Counted from the first letter of the stretch, positions 11,400-22,357 are shown. The stretch is 64,000 bases of DNA from Isoetes taiwanensis (GCA_021234155.1 JAJEKV010000039.1:11605077-11669076); one strand, 5' to 3'. Notes: generated by a model not told the origin, from the sequence alone. Numbers and translations are program-made.

Positions 11400-12056
11400 A
11401 TGAATTGGAAATTGAAGCATTACCGCACCATTAAATATGTTAGGAAAATTCAGGATATGGATTATGATAGGCTGCCTAGAAAGGCTATGATTCATAGTAG
11501 CCTAAAAGGGTGGTTTGCAAATGTGGTTACATGGTTGAGACGATGGGACATGACGTTAGAGGAGATACCAGATGAAGCCGACAAATTAAATGACTATGTC
11601 TACAAGAAAGCACGTGATAAAGGCTGGAGGAATCCTGGAACCAAGATGGTTTTCTACAAAGAAATGATTAACCCAGAATTGGAGGAGGCCTCACACTTGG
11701 CTGGTGGGCTTTCCCAGTTCAAACAGCATCTTGTCTCTAGACTGCGCCTCAGCTCCCATCACTTAGGGGTGGAAGTGGGACGGTGGGGGGGCTTCCCGAG
11801 ATATAAGCGCACATGCAAGGTTTGTGGGGAGGATGTGATCGAGGATGAGGTGCACTTATTATTCCATTGTCCAGCATATCAGGCACTGAGGCATAGACAT
11901 ATGATATCTTCGGAGGTGCCCCTATGGGCGTTCTTTGACATGCCACCTGCGACCGTTGGATATTTTTTAACAGATGTCATGAAAGTGAGAGAGATGTCTA
12001 TAAAAAGTTATAACAGTCTGTTGGATAGTTATGAGAAAGAGGGAGATATAGACTAA
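11400..12056 (+). pseudogene. LINE ORF2 C-terminus with zinc knuckle, copy 2
   Basis: 218-residue frame. WLRRWDMTLEEIP and RLRLSSHHLGVEVGRWG lead to CKVCGEDVIEDEVHLLFHC, an intact C-x2-C...H-x4-C knuckle, and then about 60 residues of helical tail. It ends about 65 nt before the terminal hairpin. Homologous end in copy 1 at 3233-3765. Confidence 0.82.
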
Positions 12057-12120
12057 TGATACCTTTGAAAAGGATCATAAGATGTTTAAAAAATTGTACG
12101 TGTGTTGATGTTCGTCTTCT

Positions 12121-12372
<252 letters not shown>

Positions 12373-12607
12373 ATCTTCATAATGCCTTTGCATTCTAGTT
12401 TTCTATAAGCATGAGGGGTAGAGGGACAATAGATGAGATATTGCATTTTTACACATGGCATGTAATGACAACATATATGAATACCTTACGGGGTGTCATA
12501 TGGATGGGAGCAGTGCAATGATTGTATAATGATGCTTACAAAATTGGCTATAAAGAACCTTAAAATACCATACCCCTTTAGAGAACCATACATCCTTTGG
12601 AAAAACC

Positions 12608-12926
12608 CTCCTTAAAAACTACACTTACTTATAAACCACACCTCCAAATACTACACCTCCTTAGAAACATCACCACCTCAAAAGAATAGAATAGAATAGA
12701 AAAAACCACAGTTCCTTTAACAAAAAACATACCTCCTTAAAAAACCACACGCCCTAAAAAACAGACCACAGCTCCTTAAAAAAAACTACACTTACTTATA
12801 AACCACACCTCCAAAAACTACACCTCCTTAAAAACACCACTACCTCAAAAGAAAAAACCACAGTTCTTTTAACAAAAAACATACCTCCTTAAAAAACCAC
12901 ACGTCCTAAAAAAGAAAAAACCACAG
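12608..12926. repeat. 164-bp tandem repeat, two copies
   Basis: CTCCTTAAAAACTACACTTA opens a unit at 12608 and again at 12772. The units match across their length except for a short (GAATA)n stretch near 12680 in the first. A/C-rich, no coding frame. The flanks 12373-12607 and 12927-13130 are AT-rich with nothing recognised. Confidence 0.8.
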
Positions 12927-13130
12927 CTCCTTAAAAAAATAACAGTGGACGTTCCTTGTCCACTTAAAAAACAACATCGTTAGTTAGTAAAACCACACCT
13001 CTACAGATCTACATGTAGGTTTTTTTGAAATCTCTGAATAAAGAACATGTGGACCTAAGAAAACTATACTTTTCAACAGTGGACCAAAACACGGGGTGAG
13101 TGTGAAAACTAAACATAGAGCCTGTCTTAG

Positions 13131-13777
13131 TTATCTGAGGCATGGAATTATCTTGAAGGCAGCGCAAAAGCTCTTCATATTAAGCAAGCTGGTGTTAAGT
13201 TTAAAAGAAATGTTGGTTCCACCCTTTGTTGTAAGTTCCAATTTCTGAAGAAATTGGGGGTAGTGATCCGAGATGGAATTGCAGGGATCACCAAAGGACA
13301 CCAGATTATCCCAGGATGGCAAAGTCCTGTTACAAAGGTAGAAGCTGTCCAAAAGACAAAAAGTTCTTTGCTCTCCTTTCTTCTTATTACTCCAAGAATG
13401 CCAGTGCCAACAAGGACAGTGGATAGCGGAAACTGTTCCCTGAGGGCATGACATAACTTTAAAATAATGGAGAGACTGAGGGGAATTTTGATCTCGACGA
13501 GCTCTTCTTGCAACTCCAAGGGAACATGAGCTAAGGGATCGTGAGGATCCAAGGGTGCAGGTTCCTGGGGCATCGAGGCGGAAACTTCTTTGAAGAGTGC
13601 AACTTCAGCAGCTATATTGAGATATAGCTGAGCGCGTGAGGTGGTCGTGGATGTAGAGGGTGCCTCCTGGCACTGTTGAGCGCGTGTGGTAGCGTGAACA
13701 TTGGTCAGCATGTGTCCTTCAGCAGCTTGCATGAGCTTTAAAATACTTTGACAGATTTTGGGCATAACATGAGGCAT
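13131..13777 (-). other. Unidentified ORF next to gag remnant
   Basis: A 200-residue minus-strand frame (13777-13175) with an overlapping frame to 13131. Features: Thr/Ser-rich segment near residues 40-50 and a stretch PLELQEELVEIKIPLSL. No domain recognised. Position just downstream of the gag remnant suggests it belongs to the same degenerate LTR element, but no protease, RT or integrase motif is seen. Confidence 0.35.
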
Positions 13778-13969
13778 GAGCTTGTCTAGTTACATTCCTC
13801 ATGAGGGATACTATCCACTGCAAAAGCAGGCTGCGTGTCTGGAGGTGTGAGCATCAAAGGGCGGGCACCCAGGTGCTGGTATGAGACCAGACCAACCCAG
13901 TTGGATTGTTGTACCGGAGGATTGAGAGCTTTTTTCCCATTGACCACCCAGAGTTGATAAGCTGTGAGG

Positions 13970-16416
13970 CATACCTAGGCAATATAGTGCCTGAAAATTG
14001 TATTTGAACTTGGGGGAGTTGTGGGCACATCTGGTAGTGTGGCCCCACTCTTGGCAGTGATAACATTGAGCTTTTGCAGGATCAAAAGGAGTACGTGAGC
14101 TTTGGCCTCGTGATTATTGAGGTGGCCGAGGTTGTGGATATTGCTGTTGTTTGTGGATATTGTTGAGGCTGTTGATATTGCTGAGGCGTCGTCTGAACTT
14201 GAAAGACCATTTTCTATCGAAAAGGCGTGGGATAAGAGCGCATGCATTCTTCAGTAGGATGTTTGCACATATTGTGACGTTTACAGTGAGGAGGACTATT
14301 AGAGAATTGTGTGCATTGACCAGATGGCCTTGATACTTACAAATGTGGTACTAAATTTGACTTCTTTGTGGTGGAGCAGATTGATGAGATTGAACCGTGT
14401 TTCGTGGAACCATAACAGGAGGAATGAAAGGGAGATCTGTGATTGGAACATTACGGGAGGACGCATTGACAGAATGATTGACCAGTTCAATAGCATGGTC
14501 TAGCGTCTTGGGTCGCAAGTATTCAGTCATAAGACGAATAGCGGGAGGGAGGCCCTGCAGAAACTAAACTAAGATCTGGCTCTGCGTGGGATATTCCTTG
14601 AGCTTGCTAACCAAGATATGCAGACGATCAGCAAAATCACGGGAAGACTTCGTGGGTTGTTGTTGAAGGTCATTGAGTTGCTTGAGAAGTTTTTGATCAT
14701 CATTGGTGGTACCATAATGTGATAGAAAGGCTGCCTTCATTTCTTACAAGTTTTGTTTTCCAATGATTTTTATTGGCCATGAGCCATTGATGAGGTGCAT
14801 GGAATAATTTAAGGGCTAAACTTAGCTATTTGGCGAGTTTTTAGCACATTTTCAAAAACGATTGGCTAAAGTAAATGAAAAATTGGGAAAAAAATAATAA
14901 TTTTAGCTTCACTTTTTTCGGGACTGCACCAACCCTGGAGCTCTTTAGCCAAACGTTAGAAAGTAAGAGAGTGAAAATGTTATTGTTTAGCTAAACTGTA
15001 GAAACTTTCAGAATGAATTTCGGGCTAGTTTAGCTAATATCATTCTAGTTTATATAAAAAATATATGATTAGTAGTTCACTTTCTAGCATTATGAATTAA
15101 TTTGAGTCCTAGAATTTGCTAGTTAGCATTATTTTAGAATGTTTTCACAAAGAAAATGACTAAAATAAGTGGAAACAATTAAAAATAAGTATAGTAATTT
15201 GGCTTAATATTTTCTGTTGGCCACACCATAGAAAATTTTGGGATGATGTTTGGGTTAATTTAGCTAAATGCTAGAAAGTATGAGAGGAAAAATGTGTAGA
15301 GTTTAGCTAAACCATAGAAAGTTTTGGGATTAATATTAAGCAAGTTTAGCTAAACTCATTCTGGCTAATAAGAAATATGCGATTAGTAATTTATTCCCTG
15401 ATGAGGTGCTCCCGCGCAGCGTGGTTGAGAAAATGTGAAACTTGAGCTGTGGCTGAGAGTGGCCATTTAAGATAGCCAAAGCTTCAAATTCTTCCACGTG
15501 TGCCTGAGCACTCTGATCGAGGATGGGCTTCGCTTTCACATATGTTGTGAGCAGTTGACGGCGGGACGATAACCTGGGTGTAAAGTGGTGGCGCATAAGA
15601 ATAAGCAGGTCCTAGAGGCACAACCGAGGGCTGCGAGTAAGGCATTTGAGTGGGAACAGTAAACCCAGGAGGTCCAGAAGTTTGGGTATCACTAGGCAAG
15701 ATCCCTTGTAGGCCATCCTCATTCAATTTGATTGTAGACATTAACATGAGGTTGAAAAGATGGAGAAGACTAGAATTCTTGGACATGGTTGGGACCAAAA
15801 AAAACCTGAGTGTAGTCAATACCATGATGTGGGAAAGACAGTTGCGAAGGTAATGGCGTCGGTCCAGAGGGAATATAAATATAAGTGCTCTCTGGCATTT
15901 GAAAGTAGTGAGGAATCTGATGCACGGGAGTGTGATGCAGTGACTGTGGTTGAGAGCAATGTTTACAAGTAGGGGGTGACCCGGGCCGGGAGCAGGCAAA
16001 AGGGGTAGGAGGTGCAGAATGAACATGCGAGTGGAAGCGACCTCCTTCAATATCATAATTAGCATCGTACATGTCGCAAGCAGCTTCCCTGCATTGATGG
16101 CAATCCAATCTAGCCGCAGTTTCGCTAAGAAGCTCGTCTTGAGTAAACGCACGAATAGACATCTTGTTCTGGAGAGAAGAACTGACCTGACAGCGGCGAT
16201 AGTGTTTAGGGTCTGGGTTCGGGATCGTCTGCAAGACATCCCTCTATGACAGACCCGGGGCCGTGGGTCAAGCAGACAAATCCTAGTATAGTGTGTCACC
16301 CTGGATTTTGCAAAGAGATGACCTGGTCCCTTGCCTTTGACCTGTGTTGTGTTCAGGAATAGTCCTGTGCCTGGCTGCACGGGACTAATACTATTTTGCA
16401 CCTTAGAAAATTGCAA
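13970..16416 (-). pseudogene. Degenerate LTR-retrotransposon gag
   Basis: Minus strand, in several frames. From 16416 to about 15600: a Pro/Gln/Tyr-rich N-terminal region (for example MSIRAFTQDELLSETAARLD near 16165). Then a capsid-like region split by a 600-bp repeat: AHVEEFEALAILNGHSQPQL near 15500, resuming at about 14745 with MKAAFLSHYGTTNDDQKLL, SSRDFADRLHILVSKLKEYP and FLQGLPPAIRLMTEYL. This is a Retrotrans_gag pattern. A knuckle-like CYHCQEWGHTTRC lies at about 14065-14027, one residue short of the standard CCHC spacing. Many stops. No pol is visible. Confidence 0.6.
14799..15398. mobile_element. 600-bp dispersed repeat, copy 1
   Basis: Almost the same sequence occurs at 61804-62396. 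Flanked by an exact 11-bp direct repeat, TGATGAGGTGC, at 14788-14798 and 15399-15409, inside the gag remnant. Ends are short imperfect inverted repeats (GGAATAATTTA at the left; TAATTTATTCCC at the right). The interior has several copies of the palindrome TTTAGCTAAA and no coding frame. The 10-11-bp duplication suggests a Mutator-like non-autonomous element; class uncertain. Confidence 0.82.
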
Positions 16417-16418
16417 CT

Positions 16419-16918
16419 TGGTTAGAATATGCAGAAGAGAATGTTTTTCTGAATTCCGAATCTATATGTATGGCAAGTGACAAATGGATCACATATATCA
16501 CTTATGATATGATTACATCCTTATAACTAGTGGATGTCTAAAATATACTAGTAATAGAATGTATAACTCATATAAAAGATATAACATATATGAACTAAGC
16601 AGTTCATTGTTAATCGGGCTCATCATGAGTAGGTGGTCGATTGATGCTATTAAGCTCATAGGCGCCGTGACCTGGAACCCAAATAAGATGGATAACAACA
16701 TGGTATAACCCGGGGGAAGATTTCTTACGAGCCATAGCTATTCCGTCCAGCCAGGAATCAAGGTGGATACCCCTCTGCTTGCATCTATAAAGATCATTAA
16801 ATGCCATAGAGCAATTAATGGAGCCTATATCTTCGGGATGAGGAGGCAAGATAGACCTCTCAGAACGAGAAGATGAATATCGAGACATAACAAATGGATG
16901 CCTTCTGGATTGAATGGA
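16419..16918. other. Stretch with one unidentified minus frame
   Basis: A 103-residue minus-strand frame (16921-16610) with no domain recognised, possibly the far N-terminal part of the neighbouring gag. No LTR edges found. Confidence 0.3.
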
Positions 16919-17117
16919 CACTACAAGAGAAGGGGTCCATTAGTGTCATTGATTGTGTCAATTTTTGGCCTAAAATTACAACTCAAAATTTGTTAATAAC
17001 TGACGCTATGGGTGACACAGCCCGATGACACAAATGTGGCAATGAGAACGTTGTCTATAATGTTGGCACCTTTGTCACCTATAACGTCAGTGGCAACGCC
17101 ACCTATAACATCACATA

Positions 17118-17491
17118 TGTCGTCGATTCGCGTAGCGAATCGGCATTCTTGCTCAAGACGAGCATGCATGCATTGCATGCGTCGCATGCATGCATCGCAT
17201 GCGTTTTGGGCCGTTCCTCAGGTTGGGCGTTTGCTACTTATTGCAGAGTTCTTCATCGACGTTTCATCGGCGCTTCCTCTTCTCTCAGCAGTACCTTATT
17301 CTCTTTGATTTGTTTCCAGGCAGGGGAAGGGCTTCTTCCTGCCTGGTTTGGCCAATTTGGCGTTGCTTTCCTGCTGTCCTTTCCGGCCTTTAGCCTTCAT
17401 CCTGTGACCTTCGTCCTCGATCCTAGTTTGTTAAGGAAGTCCTTTGGTATTCGGGCGTTTTGTTGGTTTCATGCGAGTCGCAGTGCAAGAA
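17118..17491. mobile_element. Composite repeat unit 1
   Basis: Starts with a 191-bp block (17118-17308) and ends with a 41-bp block (17451-17491). Both blocks recur in the next unit with three mismatches and none, respectively; the middles differ. Contains six overlapping GCATGC motifs at 17161-17203. Confidence 0.65.
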
Positions 17492-18197
17492 TGTCGTCGA
17501 TTCCCATAGCGAATCGGCATTCTTGCTCAAGACGAGCATGCATGCATTGCATGCGTCGCATGCATGCATCGCATGCGTTTTGGGCCGTTCCTCAGGTTGG
17601 GCGTTTGCTACTTATTGCAGAGTTCTTCATCGACGTTTCATCGGCGCTTCCTCTTCTCTCAGCAGTACCTTATTCTCTTTGAACCCACCCTTCCCCCCTT
17701 CTTTGTTTATTATATTTTGTACAAGTTCTGTTTATCATGTTTTTCCACCCGGTGGGTGATGCTTTTTTCCACCCACTGGGTGATGCTATTCTTTGGTATG
17801 TTTCTCGTTTGTTGTTGGTGATGTGCAGGTACAGGTTGGCGAGCGCCATCCGTTTTGACTTCTCCATGCGCGGGTTTTTGGGAGAGATTCTATGCCTTAT
17901 GTTTGTCTAAGCCCCTTGCCGAAGGCTTATCACTAGGGTTTTTCCTCGAAAACCCGAAAGGGCGGGGTTTTTTAATCCCGGTGATAAGCTTTCGGCAGGT
18001 ACATCAGCCACTCATCTATTAGCATTGTATTTGTTTTGGGGTCCAAATGATATAATTGGATTTTCCCTTTATTTTTCGTGGGTAGTTCGCATATGTGCGG
18101 CTATCCACTGTCCACCATTGTAGAAAATCTGCTGAGATGAATGAGAAGCCTATCTATCGGGCGTTTTGTTGGTTTCATGCGAGTCGCAGTGCAAGAA
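17492..18197. mobile_element. Composite repeat unit 2, with hairpin
   Basis: Starts with the same 191-bp block (17492-17682) and ends with the same 41-bp block (18157-18197). Its own middle has a pair of CCACCC..GGGTGATGC repeats near 17745-17785 and the ENE-like hairpin at 17915-17999. After the hairpin, TTGGGGTCCAAATGATATAA near 18035 faintly resembles the LINE B 3' end, so this middle may derive from a LINE 3' UTR. Confidence 0.6.
17915..17999 (+). promoter_or_regulatory. ENE-like U-rich internal-loop hairpin, copy 2 (best preserved)
   Basis: Outer stem of about 19 bp, including two G-U pairs (GCCGAAGGCTTATCAC at 17918-17933 with GTGATAAGCTTTCGGC at 17981-17996). Then GGG (17936-17938), five U (17939-17943), CCUC (17944-17947), distal CCC-GAAA-GGG with a GNRA tetraloop (17953-17962), GGGG (17964-17967), six U plus AAU (17968-17976), and CCC (17977-17979). 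This is the ENE layout. DNA in this form could also form a cruciform. Confidence 0.7.
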
Positions 18198-18725
18198 AGT
18201 GTCACATATAACACCAACTATAATGCCACAATTAATGTCAACGGCAAAGTCACCTATGGAGTCACATATAACATCATCTATGGTTCCACATATTACATCA
18301 CATGTAAGGTCACTAGTAGCACCACTCATAATGCTAATACTTTTGTCACAAATTATGCCATACATATTGTCGCCTCTAATATCAACTTTAATGTCGTTCA
18401 TAAAGGCATAAATTATGTCATCTATTTTATCAATATTAGTGTCATCTATTTTGTGAATGTCAATGTCATTTATTTTGTCAATATCAATGTCATCTATGTT
18501 GTTAAAATCAATGTCGTCCATTGATCCATGGTTGCCAAATATAGTGGTAGTACTCATGTCATAGTTGCCAGATATAGTGGTAGTACTCATATCACTAGGT
18601 CAGCAATTGGGTCAACCTTCATATCAAATATTATGTCACTTCTATCGTCAGCTGTTGTGGATGTTGGATTTGTAGATGTCAGTGTTTATGTCATGCCTAA
18701 GGCCATAGATAATATCATCTAGAGA

Positions 18726-19200
18726 TTGTATTTTTAATGCAATTCAATTGAGTTTAATATAAACAATAGTCATAAAAGCTACTAAATCTATTAACTAATA
18801 TTAAGCAGATATTTGGAACCTCCACAAAGATAACCAAGACATCAATCACAAAATCATGATCATTATATTTGAAAATTTTAAAAGTATAGTTAATATTCAT
18901 TTGAAAATGTGACACTATCCATAAATCAGTACATTAAAAACAAAAGTATCAGTTAGCATATGACTGTAATCATGGCTTCTGCAACAACTTCAATATTTTA
19001 GGATTACAATCATGCCAGATTATTACATCATAAGGTTCCTAAAATGGGATTCAATAAAAAATACACATTAGCTCAAGCATTTATCGGTTGAATTTCCTTA
19101 TCTTTTTGAGAAACTAATAAGTTTGGAGTATCTAGACTTTGCTGGGCTAATCTTTCAGACAAGATTCCTGCAGAATTTGGCTAATAAAATGCAATTCAGG
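18726..19200. other. AT-rich stretch, nothing recognised
   Basis: No coding frame of note, no repeat edges seen. Confidence 0.6.
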
Positions 19201-19205
19201 GTTTA

Positions 19206-19326
19206 TGTGCTAGGGAACCGCCCCCTTTGAGGGGTTTCCGGCTGGAAACCGGCGCGCCGGCGCGCCGTGAAGCGGCCGCCCGGCGGCGGCGGCGGCGTTT
19301 CCCGGAACCCCGAAAAGGGCGGAAAC
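19206..19326. repeat. GC-rich island with hairpins
   Basis: About 120 bp of very GC-rich sequence inside AT-rich DNA. It holds the hairpin GGTTTCC-GGCT-GGAAACC (19233-19250), the 16-bp palindrome GGCGCGCCGGCGCGCC (19251-19266) and a (GGC)n run near 19275-19295. Confidence 0.7.
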
Positions 19327-20179
19327 CTCACCGTAATCCACCACCGATAGGTGGAAATTCCGTGCGCCACTTTTTTCAATTCTATTTTTTTGGTCCGGCT
19401 ATGGCGGAGCTCCGAACTTTGGCGATGGCGATCTCTCGGTTCCTGGAGGCATTTGATCTCATTTCAACATTTTTGAGGTCCTGCTTTATGGCGCTTGCAG
19501 TATATCTTGTCTTTTTTTTCATTTGCATTATCTTTTGTTTAACATCTTACCTCTTGTGCTGCAGATATGGAGATCTTGACGCCAGATATGGCGGAAACAG
19601 GTGACAGATCGGTGAAATGGAGCTGTTGATGCATCCTGTGATTTCTTTTGTTGAAAAAGAGGAGTAGATTATCTGAAAGTTATCCGGCCAACAAAGCTTT
19701 TCAAACAGCTTCCGGAATGCTCTGTTTTGAAATCTTCTTCCGGAATGTCTTCTTCCGGAATGCTCTGTTCTGAGATCTTCTTCCGGATATGAAAGTTACA
19801 AAACAGAGAAGCCACGCTTTTTGGCACCAGATGTTTTGCAGAAGTCGAAAATATGAGAAGCCTCAGACACCGGCATGCGGAGTTAACATGCAGCCCGATT
19901 CTTTGTGTATACCTGCTTTGATTCTTTGTGATTCTTTGTGTTAACAACATGCAGCCCGATTCTTTGTGTATACCTGCTTTGATTCTTTGTGATTCTTTGT
20001 GTATGCAGCTTTGATTCTTTGTGCAGCTTTGAACTCTGATTTTGTTGTTCAGTGTGAAAAAATTGTGGCGGTGCCGTCTAAGCGGCGCCACCAGAAACCA
20101 CAAGCCAAAAAATTACCTATTTTAAACAATCAAGGAAAAATCGAGGAATTTCCACCTACTGGTGGTTTACGTACGTGAG
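19327..20179. mobile_element. Inverted-repeat bounded element (853 bp)
   Basis: Left arm 19327-19361 and right arm 20145-20179 are inverted copies (CTCAC..CGTAA..CCACC..GTGGAAATTCC). Each arm holds a small hairpin, CCACC-GATA-GGTGG and CCACC-TACT-GGTGG. No target duplication seen. A frame at 19227-19604 with a hydrophobic stretch crosses the left edge and is probably not a gene. The interior holds GATTCTTTGTG repeats. Confidence 0.5.
19889..20030. repeat. GATTCTTTGTG minisatellite
   Basis: About eight copies of GATTCTTTGTG. A larger unit of about 58 bp beginning CATGCAGCCCGATTCTTTG is present twice. Confidence 0.8.
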
Positions 20180-20751
20180 TTAGATAATACATGCATATAC
20201 GATATTGTTTTTATTGTTTGCCCAGGAAGGATGAAGATGTGAAAAGATTGAAAGCATACCAGATTTGCTGAAGTTTCTTATGCCATAATTATTATCACAG
20301 CATGGCCTGTATCACGCCATAGCTTGACTGGCTAACCAGTGTTTCTTCATGCATTCTATATTGAGAAGCAAGATCTCTAAGAGCTATGCTCTAATAAGGC
20401 ATTTGCTTACTATCTTTTTTACCATAGCCTTCATCTATGTTGTAGCAGCACTGCTTCTATGCAAAGGATACAATGCAAAGAATAGAACTTACCATGTTAA
20501 TCTGCTATGTGCCATCGTGGCTTAAATCCAACGGGGAATGAACCCCCACTGCTTTCCTGGCTGCCATTTCTTGTATGCATTTGATGCTTTTCTTATTTTA
20601 GGTTACCCCTAAATCCAATAGCATCTGCTTCTTGCTCATTGCGAACAAAGCCGGCAGTATCAAAGCTAGAAACCCTATAAGTCTGCTGCTTCCATATCGC
20701 GAAGAGAACCGGCAGTATACGCTAAAGCTGAGAAGTGCCGCAAGAATTTGG
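20180..20751. other. Stretch without recognised features
   Basis: No domain-bearing frame and no clear repeat. Confidence 0.5.
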
Positions 20752-20995
20752 ATAGCTCCATTTTACCTTATGATTCACACTTATTCTGCTACTGGAAAAG
20801 CCTGCAAGAAATTTTGATAGCTCCATTTTTGCCATATGATTCACCCTTATTCTGCTATTGGAAAATCGTATAAGAAATCTTGAAAAGCTCCATGTTTGCC
20901 ATACGATTCACCCATATTCTATTACTGGGAAATCTTGCAAGAAATTTCGGATAGTTCCATTTTGCCACATGATTCACCCTTATTCAGTTACTTAC
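20752..20995. repeat. 64-67-bp minisatellite, about four units
   Basis: Units start GATAGCTCCATTTT at about 20752, 20816, 20882 (GAAAAGCTCC) and 20950. Each contains ATGATTCACCCTTATTCTG and a GCAAGAAATTT-like end. Confidence 0.8.
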
Positions 20996-22260
20996 ATGGG
21001 CCGATTCTTCAGAAACACATTTTTTCGATGCTGCCATAGCATCGATTGCCTTTGTGGCCTTGTGTGAGCGGCCGGACGGCCTAAAACTCACGGAGGTCTT
21101 TTAATGGGGAGGTTTTTTTTAGCGAAACTTAAAATTTGTTTCATAAGACTACTCTAGGGTTGAACCTTCATTGAAAACCTTAGGCTAGTTTCTCCTAACC
21201 ACTCTAGATTTACAGAAAAGATCCCCCTCTAGGTTTCCAGTCTCAATATTCTTATCAGATCAGGCGTAAATAACTGAGCATCAAGAAGCCGATAACCCAG
21301 ATCGAGCGCACATAATACAAGCATCAAGAAGCCAATATCTTGAATATGCTTGAAAAGCAACGTTTTGGTTAGGCTTTGGAATCTGCTACACGGATGTTCA
21401 TAAATAAGACTTTCATTTTCATGGATGCACCGAAGGATACAGAATTTAAATCTTTATGTAATAGATACATGCATGTATTTGTACAAATTGAATTTTAAAA
21501 CTAAATTTATTTTGCATGAATTTGCCTTGCACTAAGATTAGGTATTGACACACTAGTTATATGTGAAAATTATATTTGTTCTCACATTCATACCCCTTGT
21601 ATGCTGTTGTAGATTATGATGGTGAGATTGCTCCACAAGAAACCAAGCGCAACTGAATAAACATGTCAATTAGATTGTCCTCTTTCGTAGATTGGATTGG
21701 AATAAGAATCCTCTTCCATGGGGTGGATTTGAAGAAGAAGAAGATATCAAGTTCATGCAGCTGGTGGACAAATTATATGTTCAAACCATGATCAAAAAAT
21801 AAATGATGAAAGACTAGAAAAAGAAGGTGATGCAGATTCAACATAAAGATGATCAAACTCCACTTGAGAATTATGTATTACCTTTTCCAATGCAATCACC
21901 GAATTGTATTGTTATGAACTATGTCATTGACGAGAATATTGAAGTTTGCCTTAACATATGTTACATCTACGAATTGCTAATGATGAATTGGAGGATATTG
22001 AACATGATATAAGGGACGAGGAATCACTTACAAGTTTGACTTGATAATTGTTTTTCAAATGGTTATGTATGTCTATATGAATGATCTATTACATCTATAA
22101 TGGTATAACCATTGGATGTGTTTTTGTGTTTGTGATGCTAAATACATGAATGATGCAATCTTAGTGACTTTAGGGTGACATTATAAGTTTATTGGCTTTT
22201 CATAATGAATCAAATGGCAATATCAGAGGCAATATGGGCACAATTATTGATACAAGTACT
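20996..22260. other. Stretch without recognised features
   Basis: Short frames only, none with a recognisable domain. A GCGGCCGG..CCGGACGGCC-like GC patch lies near 21068. Confidence 0.5.
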
Positions 22261-22270
22261 AACATTACTT

Positions 22271-22357
22271 GATTGAAGCAAACAAGACTACATACTGTGA
22301 ATGGCACAATAAGTAATAAAGGATTGAAGCAAACAAAACTACATACTGTGAATGGCA
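22271..22357. repeat. 50-bp direct duplication
   Basis: GATTGAAGCAAACAA followed by ACTACATACTGTGAATGGC occurs at about 22271 and 22321. Confidence 0.8.

Larger units (their letters stand above)
16919..18725 (+). mobile_element. CACTA-type transposon end with subterminal repeats (interrupted)
   Basis: Begins CACTACAAGAGAAGG at 16919, close to the CACTACAAGAAA end of En/Spm elements. Followed by many imperfect short repeats on the pattern GTCACCTATAACATCA (16945-17117 and 18198-18725), as expected for transposase-binding subterminal repeats. The Asp/Ile-rich minus-strand frames here are by-products of the repeats. The array is split by a composite insertion at 17118-18197. The other end (..TTGTAGTG) was not found. 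Confidence 0.5.

Noticed and set aside
17936-17980. Rho-independent bacterial terminator
   Set aside because: A GC stem followed by a U run looks like one, but the context is a plant nuclear LINE family, and U runs occur on both sides of the stem with a further stem outside.
18150-18590. 146-residue Asp/Ile-rich repeat protein on minus strand
   Set aside because: The repeat unit continues outside the frame on both sides of an insertion and sits behind a CACTA end; more likely non-coding subterminal repeats.
19227-19604. 125-residue frame with Arg-rich start and hydrophobic end
   Set aside because: Crosses the GC-rich island and the arm of an inverted-repeat element; composition follows the repeat, no family recognised.
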